A stretch of 64,000 nucleotides of DNA from Candidatus Binatia bacterium (GTDB lineage Bacteria; Desulfobacterota; Binatia; Bin18). Position 1 is the stretch's first letter, and each line of letters begins with the position of its first letter. The notes beneath the pieces were generated by a model. The model ran no database searches. It had not been told where the DNA came from and was given only the letters and a program-made list of their open reading frames with translations. Of the stretch, positions 46,429 through 56,271 are shown piece after piece. Both the position numbers and the translations under genes were made by a program. Location: assembly GCA_022826945.1 (NCBI GenBank), contig JAJDTY010000073.1, positions 1-64,000 of the forward strand, written 5' to 3'.

Positions 46429-47729
46429 GTCGGCCGGGCCCGTCTCCTAAGAGGTCCTCTGCGGCCCGCTTTCCCCGTTGGCCGCGAGGCAATACGCCCC
46501 AATGGATTGCCGAACGCCAAGAACGTCTGCGGACTCTGGCCCACTGGGATGCTGAATACCAGCACGTGTTAGACGGCCAACTCGATGCGCTGACCCCCTT
46601 CCAGGAATGCTTGACCGGCCAGATGACACTGCCCGTTGGGGTCGTTGGCCCGCTGACGCTGAACTGGGGCCGGTACGAACTCGACCGACAGGGGCAACTG
46701 CACGAGCACGGTCGACACGAAGATCAGGTTTTTGTCCCTCTGGCCCATACCGAAGGCGGACTCTCGGCATCGATTCAACGCGGAGTGACCGCCGTGGCGC
46801 TGGCCGGCGGCGTCCGTACGTATGTGCTGGCCGACCGGATTACACGAGACTCGTGCTTTGTGCTCTCTTCTACGCAGGAGGCCCTTACCCTGGCCGATTG
46901 GGTCGCAGCGCATGCCGAGGATATGGCTGCCTGGCTCAAAGACCCAGACCACCCCTCGCTCTCGGAGCATTTGCTCAGTCGCCATGCGGTGCTGCACGAG
47001 GTGCAGACCCATGTGGTCGGGCCCATGTGTCACGTCTTATACCGTTTCACGACCGGCGATGCCTGCGGGCCCAATATGATGACGCGTAACGCCTATGCGC
47101 TCAACCATGCCTATATTGGCGAACGCTTTGCAGCCGAGTCCGGCATCAGGCCGCTGCGGGTATTCCTCGAAGCCAATATGGGGGGTGATAAAAAACCGAG
47201 TCATGCTTTTTTTCAGTTTCCGGGGCACGGCAAGGTTGTCCATGCCGAAATCACCCTGTCCAACGCGGTTCTCCGGCGAGTCCTGCGCGTTGAGGCTACG
47301 GATGTCCTTGCTCTGGAACATGCCGGACTCCACGGTGCGCACGCGAGCGGCATGCAATCTTTTGCCTTCACTCCAGCCTCAGCCATCGCGGCTATTTTTG
47401 CCGCTACCGGCCAGGACTTGGGCATGGTTGGCACGAGCAGTATGGCGCAGGTGACGGTCAGCCCGGTCAGTGCGGGCCTGCACCTTTCCATTCGGTTTGC
47501 CGGTTTAGAGGTGGGCACGCTCGGGGGGGGGACGAGCCTGCCGCACGCACGCTCTTATCTGCAACTGATGAACTGCTGGGGAGAGGGCAAGGTGTACCGG
47601 TTTGCCCAAATCGTTGCGGCAACCGCACTCTGCCTCGAGCTCTCAGCCTCGGCCAGCATGGCTGCGGATGGAAGCCGAAATTTTCTGCAGGCCCACCTTG
47701 AGCGCGGCGGACTACGAGCGAGCGAGTAA
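46425..47729 (+). CDS. Hydroxymethylglutaryl-CoA reductase-like protein
   Basis: LPVGVVGPL, TEGGLSAS, TGDACGPNM, NMGGDKKPS, EVGTLGGGTSLP, C-terminal FLQAHLERGG. Confidence 0.82.
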   Translation: MSRPGPSPKRSSAARFPRWPRGNTPQWIAERQERLRTLAHWDAEYQHVLDGQLDALTPFQECLTGQMTLPVGVVGPLTLNWGRYELDRQGQLHEHGRHEDQVFVPLAHTEGGLSASIQRGVTAVALAGGVRTYVLADRITRDSCFVLSSTQEALTLADWVAAHAEDMAAWLKDPDHPSLSEHLLSRHAVLHEVQTHVVGPMCHVLYRFTTGDACGPNMMTRNAYALNHAYIGERFAAESGIRPLRVFLEANMGGDKKPSHAFFQFPGHGKVVHAEITLSNAVLRRVLRVEATDVLALEHAGLHGAHASGMQSFAFTPASAIAAIFAATGQDLGMVGTSSMAQVTVSPVSAGLHLSIRFAGLEVGTLGGGTSLPHARSYLQLMNCWGEGKVYRFAQIVAATALCLELSASASMAADGSRNFLQAHLERGGLRASE

Positions 47730-47743
47730 AGGCGAGCACCCCG

Positions 47744-48649
47744 ATGCCGACGGCCCGCCTTATTGTTAACCCGACCTCGGGTGGAGGACGGGGAGCGAAG
47801 ATTGCCCGCCAGGCCAGCCTGGAACTGCAACGGCGAGGATGCCCACACGAAGTGCTGTATAGCAGCTCGCCAACCGACCCTGGTGTGTTGGCCCATCAGG
47901 CAGTGGCCGACGGCTGTACGCTGGTGGTCGGAGTGGGCGGTGACGGCTTAATTCATGCGGTCGCAAACAGTCTCGTCGGAACGCCTACGACGCTGGGCAT
48001 TATTCCGGCCGGTCGCGGTAACGATATCGCGCGCGGCCTGGATATCCCGCTGCGCCTGACCGAGGCATGCGAGTTGATCGCTCAAGATGGCGCACCCTCT
48101 GCCCAGCCCGTTCCTCGTATTGACGTTGGGCAGGCGCATGAGCGTTATTTTTTTTCGGTTGCGTTGGTCGGTTTGGCGGCAGAGATTAACCGCCGCTCAA
48201 ACCTAATGGGCCGCTTTCGCTTTAACGCCGTGTATTCGGCATTGACCGTTCTGTCCGTCTTTCTTTCAGCGCCACAGACGTTCACGATTCGCTGCGACGG
48301 TCATGAGCAGTGCTGCTATAGCTGGCTGATTGCGGTCGGTAACTCGTGGAGTTCGGGGCGGGGCATGAATCTCGTGCCCGGAGCCCGGATTGATGACGGT
48401 ATCCTGGATGCCTGTGTGGTGCATGGGATGGGCAAGTGGGAACTCCTGCTGCGGGCTTTCCCGCGCGTCTTTAGCGGCACTCACGTCTATCTGACTGGAA
48501 TAGAGAGTCTACGCGGGAGAGACATGGTTATCCGTTCGGAGGCCCAAGGAGATATTTACGCCGACGGTGAGCGCCTGGGCTCCCTACCGGTGACGGTGCG
48601 GGCGATTCCCCAGGCCTTATCCGTCATTCGTCCCGCCCAAAATCGCTAG
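47744..48649 (+). CDS. Diacylglycerol kinase-like lipid kinase
   Basis: LIVNPTSGGGRGAK, VVGVGGDGLIHAVANSLVGTPTTLGIIPAGRGNDIARGLDI. Confidence 0.9.
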   Translation: MPTARLIVNPTSGGGRGAKIARQASLELQRRGCPHEVLYSSSPTDPGVLAHQAVADGCTLVVGVGGDGLIHAVANSLVGTPTTLGIIPAGRGNDIARGLDIPLRLTEACELIAQDGAPSAQPVPRIDVGQAHERYFFSVALVGLAAEINRRSNLMGRFRFNAVYSALTVLSVFLSAPQTFTIRCDGHEQCCYSWLIAVGNSWSSGRGMNLVPGARIDDGILDACVVHGMGKWELLLRAFPRVFSGTHVYLTGIESLRGRDMVIRSEAQGDIYADGERLGSLPVTVRAIPQALSVIRPAQNR

Positions 48650-48722
48650 GCAAACGGGTAGGTGTGTGGTACACGGGGGTCGAATCGACCACGAAGACTG
48701 CAACCGGCAATAAGGAGAGATC

Positions 48723-49502
48723 ATGGCCTTTCAGGAAGAGTTTCTTGATATCCGTGGCAAGAACATCCAAATGCTCAGCGGCGGGAATGGAGACCCACTC
48801 CTGTATCTTCACAGTGCGGGTGGAGAGGTGGCTTGGCTGCCTTTTTTTGAACAGCTCGCGCAGCATTATACCGTGTATGTCCCCGGCCATCCGGGCTTTA
48901 GCCGGTCTGAGGGGCTGGAGCAGATAGATACCATAGAAGACTTGGTTTTTCACTATACGGATTTGATGGACCACATAGGGCTCGACCAGCCCTATGTGGC
49001 GGGCCTCTCGCTCGGGGGATGGCTGGCCGCCGAGCTGGCGACGCGCTACAGCAACCGCCTGAAAAAGCTGGCCCTGATTAACCCTGCCGGGCTCCGCGTG
49101 CCCGGCTCTCACATGGCCGATATTTTTGCGGCAGACCCACAGGAAACGCGCCGTTTAGTCTTCCATGAGCCAGAGTCGGAACTCGCCAGGAGTTTTATCC
49201 CGGATGACCCGCCCCAAGAGGTCCTGGAAAACGCTCTGCGTGCCCGCGAAGCCACGGCCCGGGTGGGCTGGAATCCCTATCTCTGCAATCCAAAGCTGCG
49301 CAGCCGGCTGTACCGGGTGACTGTCCCGACCATGATTATCTGGGGCGAGTCCGACCAGTTGATCCCGCTCGCCCACGGACATGCCTATCATGAGGGGATT
49401 GAAGGGGCGCAATTCGTTATGATTTCCGACTGTGGTCATGCGCCGCCGTTTGAAAAGCCCGAAGAAACCGTCACGCATCTAACCGGGTTTTTTCAGTCAT
49501 AG
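48723..49502 (+). CDS. Alpha/beta hydrolase
   Basis: LLYLHSAGGEVAWLPFFEQLAQHYTVYVPGHPGFSRSE, YVAGLSLGGWLAAELA, ISDCGHAPPFEKPE. Confidence 0.85.
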   Translation: MAFQEEFLDIRGKNIQMLSGGNGDPLLYLHSAGGEVAWLPFFEQLAQHYTVYVPGHPGFSRSEGLEQIDTIEDLVFHYTDLMDHIGLDQPYVAGLSLGGWLAAELATRYSNRLKKLALINPAGLRVPGSHMADIFAADPQETRRLVFHEPESELARSFIPDDPPQEVLENALRAREATARVGWNPYLCNPKLRSRLYRVTVPTMIIWGESDQLIPLAHGHAYHEGIEGAQFVMISDCGHAPPFEKPEETVTHLTGFFQS

Positions 49503-49512
49503 TCTGGACGCT

Positions 49513-50163
49513 ATGGACCATCGTTTGACCTCGGACATGTTTGAGCGTCTCGACGAAAACGACGATGCGCTCTTTTATACGCTGCCGCGCAAACTGGTGC
49601 ATATCGATGATGGAGCGATTGCTGCCGCCGGCCAATGTATTGCCCAGACGTTTGCGCCGGGCGGTGTCCTCTTGGATCTTATGAGCAGTTGGCGTACACA
49701 TCTGCCCGAAGGGTTTGTGAAGCAAAAATGTATCGGACTCGGGCTGAACGCCGAGGAGATGGCGGATAACCCGGACCTGGATGAATATATTGTCCACAAC
49801 CTCAACGTCGATCCGCAGCTCCCCTTTGCTGACGCCTCCTTTGACGGCGTGGTTGTCACCGTTTCGATTCAATACATGATCCGACCGGTAGAAGTTTTCG
49901 CTGAAGTGAATCGGATATTGAAGCCCGGCTGTCCCTTTCTGGTGCTGTATTCCAACCGGATGTTTCCAACCAAGGCGATCCGTCTGTGGCAGATATTGAG
50001 AGATCAGGGTCGGGCCGAGCTGATTACCGCCTATTTCCAGCAGGCGGGCGGTTACGAGGCCGCGACCTTTGAGGACTGGAGTCCCAATCCGGGCGGCTCT
50101 GATCCCATGTTTGCCGTCTATGCACGCAAGCAAACTGCCCCGGAAGCATCGGACGCCCGATAG
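49513..50163 (+). CDS. SAM-dependent methyltransferase-like protein
   Basis: GVLLDLMSSWRTHLPE, LPFADASFDGVVVTVSIQYMIRPVEVFAEVNRILKPGCPF. Confidence 0.75.
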   Translation: MDHRLTSDMFERLDENDDALFYTLPRKLVHIDDGAIAAAGQCIAQTFAPGGVLLDLMSSWRTHLPEGFVKQKCIGLGLNAEEMADNPDLDEYIVHNLNVDPQLPFADASFDGVVVTVSIQYMIRPVEVFAEVNRILKPGCPFLVLYSNRMFPTKAIRLWQILRDQGRAELITAYFQQAGGYEAATFEDWSPNPGGSDPMFAVYARKQTAPEASDAR

Positions 50164-50171
50164 AAAACTCT

Positions 50172-50804
50172 GTGGCTTCCCGCCTGACTTATCCGAAACT
50201 GGTTGTTGAGCAAAACCTGTGGCGAGCGGGGCTGCATAGAGTTGCTGGCGTAGACGAGGTCGGCATGGGGCCCCTTGCCGGCCCGGTGGTAGCCGCCGCA
50301 GTGGTTCTTCCGCCCAGACTGTCGGGTGAATGTTTGCCGGAGTCCTTTCCAACGGGCGTACGCGATTCCAAGACCTTGACACACAAGGCTCGGGAACGTC
50401 TTGAGGCGGAGATTCGTCAGATCGCAACGGGCATTGGCATCGGGCTGGTTGAGGTCGAGGAGATTGATCGGATCAATATCTATCAGGCGGGCTTGAAAGC
50501 CATGCGGTTGGCCCTTGACCATCTCCCGGTTCGACCCGAACACGTGTTGATAGATGGCCGACTGCTGCCAGACTGGCCAATACCCCAGTCTACCTTCAAA
50601 AAAGGGGATCGAGATATTTACTCCATTGCCGCGGCCTCGATTATTGCGAAGACGCACCGCGACCGGCTCATGCTTGAACTGGACCAACGCTACCCCCAGT
50701 ACGGATTCTCTCGCCATCGAGGATACGGTACAGTCGCCCATCGTGAGGCCCTGCGTACCTACGGACCGTGCCCGGCCCATCGACGTTCATTTCGGTTACT
50801 CTAG
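50172..50804 (+). CDS. rnhB: Ribonuclease HII
   Basis: VAGVDEVGMGPLAGPVVAAAVVLP, VRDSKTLTHKARERL, DRDIYSIAAASIIAKTHRD. Confidence 0.95.
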   Translation: MASRLTYPKLVVEQNLWRAGLHRVAGVDEVGMGPLAGPVVAAAVVLPPRLSGECLPESFPTGVRDSKTLTHKARERLEAEIRQIATGIGIGLVEVEEIDRINIYQAGLKAMRLALDHLPVRPEHVLIDGRLLPDWPIPQSTFKKGDRDIYSIAAASIIAKTHRDRLMLELDQRYPQYGFSRHRGYGTVAHREALRTYGPCPAHRRSFRLL

Positions 50805-50870
50805 TGGCCTTGATTCACTTTCAACCAGCCCCTCTTGGTGGCTATACTGGGAAAAAGGCAGGAGGAGCGT

Positions 50871-52145
50871 ATGGCGACTGAAGTGATCATGCCGCGTATG
50901 AGCGACACCATGGAGGAGGGGAAGATCCTCAAGTGGCTCAAAAAGGTGGGGGATCGGATTGAGGTCGGCGATATTATTGCCGAGGTGGAAACCGATAAGG
51001 CCGACATGGAAATGGAAGCCTTGGATGATGGCTTCCTGACTGAGATTCGCGCCCAAGAGGGCGAGGCTGTCCCGGTTGGAGCGGTGATTGCCCTGTTGGG
51101 CGAAGAGGCGGAAGTGGGGGTTGCTTCAACGCCACCGGCTCGAACGGTAAGCTCATCTGCATCGACTCCACCTGCTGAGAAGAGAGTGAATGCCAAAGCT
51201 GGCCCGCCGGCAGCCAAGAAAGTCCGGAAAATCCGTGAAGCCGCACCCAAGAAGTCGCCGGCTCGAAAAAAGAACGAGCGGATTCTCGCTTCACCTATTG
51301 TCCGGAAAATCGCCGCCGAGCGCGGCATCGAACTGGCCAGGGTGCGAGGCAGTGGGCCGGGTGGACGAATCATTAAACAGGACCTTGAAGGTGCTGAGGC
51401 TGTGCCGGTGGCGGCCGAATTGAAGGCCCCGCCTGCCTCCCCGCCAGTAGCCACCACGCCAACCGGCAGGGTGGAGCCGTTCTCTCGGATGCGGGCAACA
51501 ATTGCCAAACGTATGGCGGACAGTATGCGGGAGGCACCACATTTTTATGTCACCACGGAGATTGATATGTCCGAGGCGGTTCGCCTGCGGACCTCGCTGA
51601 AGCTGAGCGACCGGGTGAGCGCCGAGGTGACCTATACTCATTTACTGGTCAAGGCGGTCGCGGTTGCGTTGGGACGCCACCCACGGCTGAACGCGTCCTT
51701 TACCGGTGACGGACGGGAACTCAAGGATGAGGTCAATATCGGGATTGCCGTTGCCCTTGACGACGGTTTGATCGTTCCAGTGCTGCACGACTGTCAGGCG
51801 CTGTCGCTGCTGGACATCGCCGCCCAAACCAATGCACTGGTTGAACGGGCGCGGACGGGCAAGCCGACGACGCAGGACCTCTCTGGAGGCACCTTTACCA
51901 TTTCCAATTTGGGCATGTATCCTGTGGAGCATTTTACCGCAGTGATCAATCCGCCCCAGGCCGCGATTCTAGCGACCAGCGCCATTAAAGAGCGCCCTGC
52001 GGTCAGAGAGGGGCAGGTGGTCATCTCGCGAACCATGATGGCAACGCTGTCGTGCGATCACCGCGTATTGGATGGAGCGACTGGCGCACAGTTTCTCCGG
52101 GAACTGAAGAATCTACTCGAAAACCCTGTAGGCTTAATGGTGTAA
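50871..52145 (+). CDS. Dihydrolipoamide acyltransferase (E2)
   Basis: MATEVIMPRMSDTMEEGKILKWLKKVGDRIEVGDIIAEVETDKADMEMEA; E3-binding domain; catalytic LSCDHRVLDGATGAQFL. Confidence 0.94.
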   Translation: MATEVIMPRMSDTMEEGKILKWLKKVGDRIEVGDIIAEVETDKADMEMEALDDGFLTEIRAQEGEAVPVGAVIALLGEEAEVGVASTPPARTVSSSASTPPAEKRVNAKAGPPAAKKVRKIREAAPKKSPARKKNERILASPIVRKIAAERGIELARVRGSGPGGRIIKQDLEGAEAVPVAAELKAPPASPPVATTPTGRVEPFSRMRATIAKRMADSMREAPHFYVTTEIDMSEAVRLRTSLKLSDRVSAEVTYTHLLVKAVAVALGRHPRLNASFTGDGRELKDEVNIGIAVALDDGLIVPVLHDCQALSLLDIAAQTNALVERARTGKPTTQDLSGGTFTISNLGMYPVEHFTAVINPPQAAILATSAIKERPAVREGQVVISRTMMATLSCDHRVLDGATGAQFLRELKNLLENPVGLMV

Positions 52146-52154
52146 AGGAGAGCA

Positions 52155-53540
52155 ATGGAACGCTACGACTTGGTAGTCATTGGAGCAGGCCCTGGGGGCT
52201 ATGTGGCAGCGATTCGAGCCGCCCAGTTGGGCCTGAACGTCGCAGTCGTGGAGAAGGACCAGCCCGGTGGGGTGTGCCTGAACTGGGGCTGTATTCCGTC
52301 CAAAGCCATTCTGACCTCGGCAGAAATGTATGAAGATCTCAAACACGGGGAGCACTACGGCATCAAGGCGAGTGGGCTGTCTTTTGATTATCCCCAGGTC
52401 ATTAAGCGGTCGCGCCAGGTTGCCGGCCGATTGGCCAAAGGGGTGGAATATCTCCTTAAAAAGAACAAGGTACCGCTCCTCAAAGGGACGGGCAGGCTCG
52501 AGGGTAACAATCGCGTGGTGATTGAAGGTCAGGAGACGCAGCAGGTCGAAGCCGAGCGTATTTTGATTGCCACCGGTTCCCGCGAGCGGACGCTGCCCGG
52601 CCTTGAGATCGACGGCAACCAGGTTCTGACCAGTTATGAGGCCCTGACGGAGCAAACCATCCCCGAATCCATCGTCATCATCGGCGGCGGTGCGATTGGG
52701 GTGGAGTTCGCCTATATCTACAGCACGTTTGGCAGCCGGGTGACGGTTGTTGAGATGGAAAAGCAACTCCTGCCCGGGGTCGATGCCGAAATCGCCAAAG
52801 AACTGGAACGCGCGTTTAAGAAAAAGGGCATTGAGGTTCTGACCCAGACCATGTTTCACAGTCTGGAAAAATATCCGGGCCGGGTTGAGGTTAATCTGGA
52901 CAGCGGCGGCACCCTCAAGGAACGCACGGCCAATAAGGTCCTGGTGGCTGTCGGTCGGGCTCCGATTAGTGCCGATCTTGGTCTGGAAGAGGCCGGTGTC
53001 GGAATCGAGCGAGGCTATGTGCAGGTCAATGAGCAGATGCAAACTGCCAATACGGCGATCTATGCGATTGGTGATGTGAACGGGCCACCGCTGCTGGCCC
53101 ACGCCGCCTCGGAAGAAGGGATTGCAGCGGTCGAATACATGACGGGCGAACGGGAGAAGGGGCTGGATGCGTCTCGCATCCCGGCTTGTATCTATTGTCA
53201 GCCGCAGGTGGCAGTCTTTGGACTGAGCGAAGAGCAGGCTCAGGCGCAGGGCTATGAAGTCAAGGTCGGGCGATTCCCGTTCCGCGCTCTGGGTAAGGCG
53301 CTGGCTGCCGGCCACGACGAGGGTATGGTCAAGCTGGTGGTTGATAAAGAATATGGCGAGATACTTGGCTGTCACATCGTTGGACGCGGCGCGACGGATC
53401 TCATTGCCGAAGTCGGTCTCGCCCGAACGCTGGAAGCGACCACGGCTGAGTTGAGCGAGACGGTCCATGCTCATCCGACGTTGTCTGAGGCGATTATGGA
53501 AGCCGCGCTGGACGCCGAAGGGCGGGGCATTAATTTTTAG
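52155..53540 (+). CDS. lpdA: Dihydrolipoyl dehydrogenase
   Basis: YDLVVIGAGPGGYVAAIRAAQLG, GGVCLNWGCIPSKAIL, AHPTLSEAIMEAAL. Confidence 0.95.
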   Translation: MERYDLVVIGAGPGGYVAAIRAAQLGLNVAVVEKDQPGGVCLNWGCIPSKAILTSAEMYEDLKHGEHYGIKASGLSFDYPQVIKRSRQVAGRLAKGVEYLLKKNKVPLLKGTGRLEGNNRVVIEGQETQQVEAERILIATGSRERTLPGLEIDGNQVLTSYEALTEQTIPESIVIIGGGAIGVEFAYIYSTFGSRVTVVEMEKQLLPGVDAEIAKELERAFKKKGIEVLTQTMFHSLEKYPGRVEVNLDSGGTLKERTANKVLVAVGRAPISADLGLEEAGVGIERGYVQVNEQMQTANTAIYAIGDVNGPPLLAHAASEEGIAAVEYMTGEREKGLDASRIPACIYCQPQVAVFGLSEEQAQAQGYEVKVGRFPFRALGKALAAGHDEGMVKLVVDKEYGEILGCHIVGRGATDLIAEVGLARTLEATTAELSETVHAHPTLSEAIMEAALDAEGRGINF

Positions 53541-53555
53541 GGCAGGCGTAACAGC

Positions 53556-54266
53556 TTGTTCCGAGTAGGTCCAATGAAACTCGCGTGTATAACCCCCGGC
53601 TTGGTGGATTACACTGCCGCGTTGGCATGGCAGCAGACGTTGGTCGCCCAACGGATTGCGGCCGAGATCCCGGACTCTCTCGTCCTGCTCGAACATCCGC
53701 CCGTATTTACCTTAGGCCGGGGAGGCGACGAGAGATATCTTCTCAACCCCGGTCAGGTGCCGGTCCATCGCGTCGGTCGTGGCGGGGAGGTGACGTTTCA
53801 TGGGCCGGGCCAGTTGGTCGGTTATCCTATTTTGGACCTGAAACAAAACGGCAAAGATGTTCATCGCTATCTGCGTCTGCTCGAAGACGTTGTCATCGCC
53901 ACACTTGCCGCATGGGATATTGCTGCTATGCGGAGAGACGGCCTCACCGGCGTGTGGGTAGGAACTGACAAGATCGCTTCAATCGGTATCGGCGTTCGCC
54001 GCTGGGTGACGTTTCACGGCTTTGCTCTGAACGTGAATACTGACCTGTCGTATTTCTCTGCCATTGTTCCCTGCGGACTGCCTGGGGTGCGCATGACGTC
54101 CATGCAGCAATTATTGAAGGAAGCACTCCCGCTCGATACAGTGCAAGCAACGATGGTCCGCAGCTTTGCTCGGATATTTGGTCATCAGGAGATCGTATGG
54201 AACACGAGCGTGCAGGCGTCCGTTCTCAAGCCTCCTCCAACGGAACGTCTGGCAACCGTCCCGTAA
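53556..54266 (+). CDS. lipB: Octanoyltransferase
   Basis: LVLLEHPPVFTLGRGG, VHRVGRGGEVTFHGPGQLVGYPILDL, GVWVGTDKIASIGIGVRRWVTFHGFALNVNTDLSYF; start may be ATG 53574. Confidence 0.93.
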   Translation: MFRVGPMKLACITPGLVDYTAALAWQQTLVAQRIAAEIPDSLVLLEHPPVFTLGRGGDERYLLNPGQVPVHRVGRGGEVTFHGPGQLVGYPILDLKQNGKDVHRYLRLLEDVVIATLAAWDIAAMRRDGLTGVWVGTDKIASIGIGVRRWVTFHGFALNVNTDLSYFSAIVPCGLPGVRMTSMQQLLKEALPLDTVQATMVRSFARIFGHQEIVWNTSVQASVLKPPPTERLATVP

Positions 54267-55111
54267 AGCGTCGCCACCCGGACTGGATTAAAGTCCGTAT
54301 GCCCGCCGGTCCGGGCTATACGCAGACCAGGGCCATTGTCTCGACGTTCAAGCTCAACACGGTGTGCCAGGAGGCGCAGTGTCCCAATATCGGTGAGTGC
54401 TGGGGACATGGGACGGCGACGTTCATGCTCATGGGCGACGTATGTACCCGGAACTGCCGGTTCTGTGCCGTCAGTCACGGTCGCATGGTGGCCCTCGACC
54501 CCGGAGAACCCCGACGCGTGGCTGAGGCGGCCCTGAAAATGAACCTCTCACATATTGTCGTCACATCGGTTAACCGAGATGATCTGCCGGACGGTGGCGC
54601 CCGACATTTTGCCGAGACCGTACACGCGATCAAACACCTGAATCCCGACTGCACGATTGAAGTGCTGACCCCCGATTTTCAGGGGAATGAAGCTGCGGTT
54701 GCTACGGTTGCCGAATCGCCGATCGAAATTTTCAATCATAATACCGAGAGTGTGCCACGGTTGTATAAGCGCGTTCGCCCAGGGGCGAAGTACGAGCGCT
54801 CCCTCCGTGTCCTGGAGAAAGCCAAAGCCGTCCGCGCGAATCTGAAAACCAAGACCGGCATCATGCTCGGTCTTGGCGAGACCTATGAAGAACTCCTGAC
54901 CGTCTTCGGCGACCTGCGCGCGGTGGAGTGCGATATCCTGACGCTCGGGCAGTATCTCCAGCCGTCGAAAGAGCAGCTTCCGGTTGAACGTTACGTCCAT
55001 CCGGATGAGTTCAAAGCCTTACGGGAAGAGGCGCTGAGTCTCGGCTTTCGCCATGTCGAATCCGGCCCGCTGGTACGCAGTTCCTACCACGCCTGGAAGC
55101 ATGTTGAGTAA
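54197..55111 (+). CDS. lipA: Lipoyl synthase
   Basis: CQEAQCPNIGECW, FMLMGDVCTRNCRFCAV, NHNTESVPRLYKRVRPGAKYERSL. Confidence 0.95.
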   Translation: MEHERAGVRSQASSNGTSGNRPVKRRHPDWIKVRMPAGPGYTQTRAIVSTFKLNTVCQEAQCPNIGECWGHGTATFMLMGDVCTRNCRFCAVSHGRMVALDPGEPRRVAEAALKMNLSHIVVTSVNRDDLPDGGARHFAETVHAIKHLNPDCTIEVLTPDFQGNEAAVATVAESPIEIFNHNTESVPRLYKRVRPGAKYERSLRVLEKAKAVRANLKTKTGIMLGLGETYEELLTVFGDLRAVECDILTLGQYLQPSKEQLPVERYVHPDEFKALREEALSLGFRHVESGPLVRSSYHAWKHVE

Positions 55112-55145
55112 GAAATATGAGAAGAAACAATAAAGGAAAAAGATC

Positions 55146-56096
55146 ATGACACTGCCCAGTAAAGTCAAAATCGTTGATCTGACCGCCAGAGATGGCTTGG
55201 AAGGCTTCAAGCATTTTATTCCAGTGGACTTTCGGATTGAGTTGGTCAACCGGCTCTCCGCTGCCGGGTTTCCTGCTATTGAGGTGGGAGAGTTTGTGAG
55301 CCCCAAGGTCATTCCGGCCATGCAGGGATCGGATCAGGTTGCCCAACAGATCGTGCCGAAACCGGGTGTGGAATATAGCGCGCTTGTGCCGAACATGCGG
55401 GGCTTCAACGACGCGCTCAAAGCCGGGGTGAAGGTCATCACGATCTTTGGGGCGGCCACTGAGCAGTTTAGCCAGGCCAATATCAACTGCTCGATTGAAG
55501 AAAGCTTCGGACGTTTTGATCCGGTCGTTGCTGCGGCAAAAGAACATCACGTCAAAGTGCGTGGCGCGGTCTCTTGCGTTGCCGGCTGTCCGTATGAAGG
55601 CGATGTCGATCCTCAAGCGGTCGGCAGGCTGGTCAAAAGATTCCACGCTATGGGCTGTTACGAAATCGCCCTGGGCGACAGCATTGGGGTGGGTACGCCG
55701 CGGTCGATCAAAGCCATTATCCAGGCCTGCGAAGACCAGGGTGTCCCCGCCTCTGTCTTAACCGCGCATTTTCACAACACCTGCGGCATGGCGCTGGCCA
55801 ACTGCTACGCCGCCATGGAAATGGGCGTGTCCATTCTTGAGAGTGCCTGCGGTGGGCTGGGCGGATGCCCGAATGCTCCGGGCGCAACGGGCAATCTGTC
55901 CTCGGAAGAACTGGTCTATATGCTGAACGGTCTTGGGATTGAGACCGGAGTGGATCTCGACCGGGCCGTGGCCATAGGCAAATGGGCAACGGAGGCGATG
56001 AACCACCGGCTCGATTCCAAGCTAGGCGAGGCCATGACCAACCCCAATATGACCTATTTCGAGAAGGTCGCCCATGAGCCGCAAGCTCCGGCCTAG
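55146..56096 (+). CDS. Hydroxymethylglutaryl-CoA lyase-like protein
   Basis: VKIVDLTARDGLEGFKHFIPVDFRIELVNRLSAAGFPAIEVGEFVSPKVIPAM, ACGGLGGCPNAPGATGNLSSEELVYML. Confidence 0.88.
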   Translation: MTLPSKVKIVDLTARDGLEGFKHFIPVDFRIELVNRLSAAGFPAIEVGEFVSPKVIPAMQGSDQVAQQIVPKPGVEYSALVPNMRGFNDALKAGVKVITIFGAATEQFSQANINCSIEESFGRFDPVVAAAKEHHVKVRGAVSCVAGCPYEGDVDPQAVGRLVKRFHAMGCYEIALGDSIGVGTPRSIKAIIQACEDQGVPASVLTAHFHNTCGMALANCYAAMEMGVSILESACGGLGGCPNAPGATGNLSSEELVYMLNGLGIETGVDLDRAVAIGKWATEAMNHRLDSKLGEAMTNPNMTYFEKVAHEPQAPA

Positions 56097-56099
56097 CGA

Positions 56100-56241
56100 G
56101 TCCCCTGTCAGGCCGGACCTCCAGCAGGAAGTTTATGGTGCGCCTGCCCCCAGAAACGCACCACGCCCTCGCCATACGGGTAGCAGAGGAAGGGGGCGAG
56201 TCTGAACCGTCTGGTGAGGGCGCGCCTCGCCAGTGACACCA
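56100..56241 (+). pseudogene. HicB-type Arc/MetJ-like remnant with frameshift
   Basis: RKFMVRLPPETHHALAIRVAEEGG then, one frame over, ASLNRLVRARLASDTM*; the break falls at a GGGGG run. Confidence 0.55.
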
Positions 56242-56271
56242 TGTGATTGAGTCAGATCACACCCCTCCTGT

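Noticed and set aside
52134-53696. 520-aa minus-strand ORF opposite lpdA
   Set aside because: Shadow ORF: lpdA has full motif support on the plus strand and the antisense translation shows no recognisable domain.
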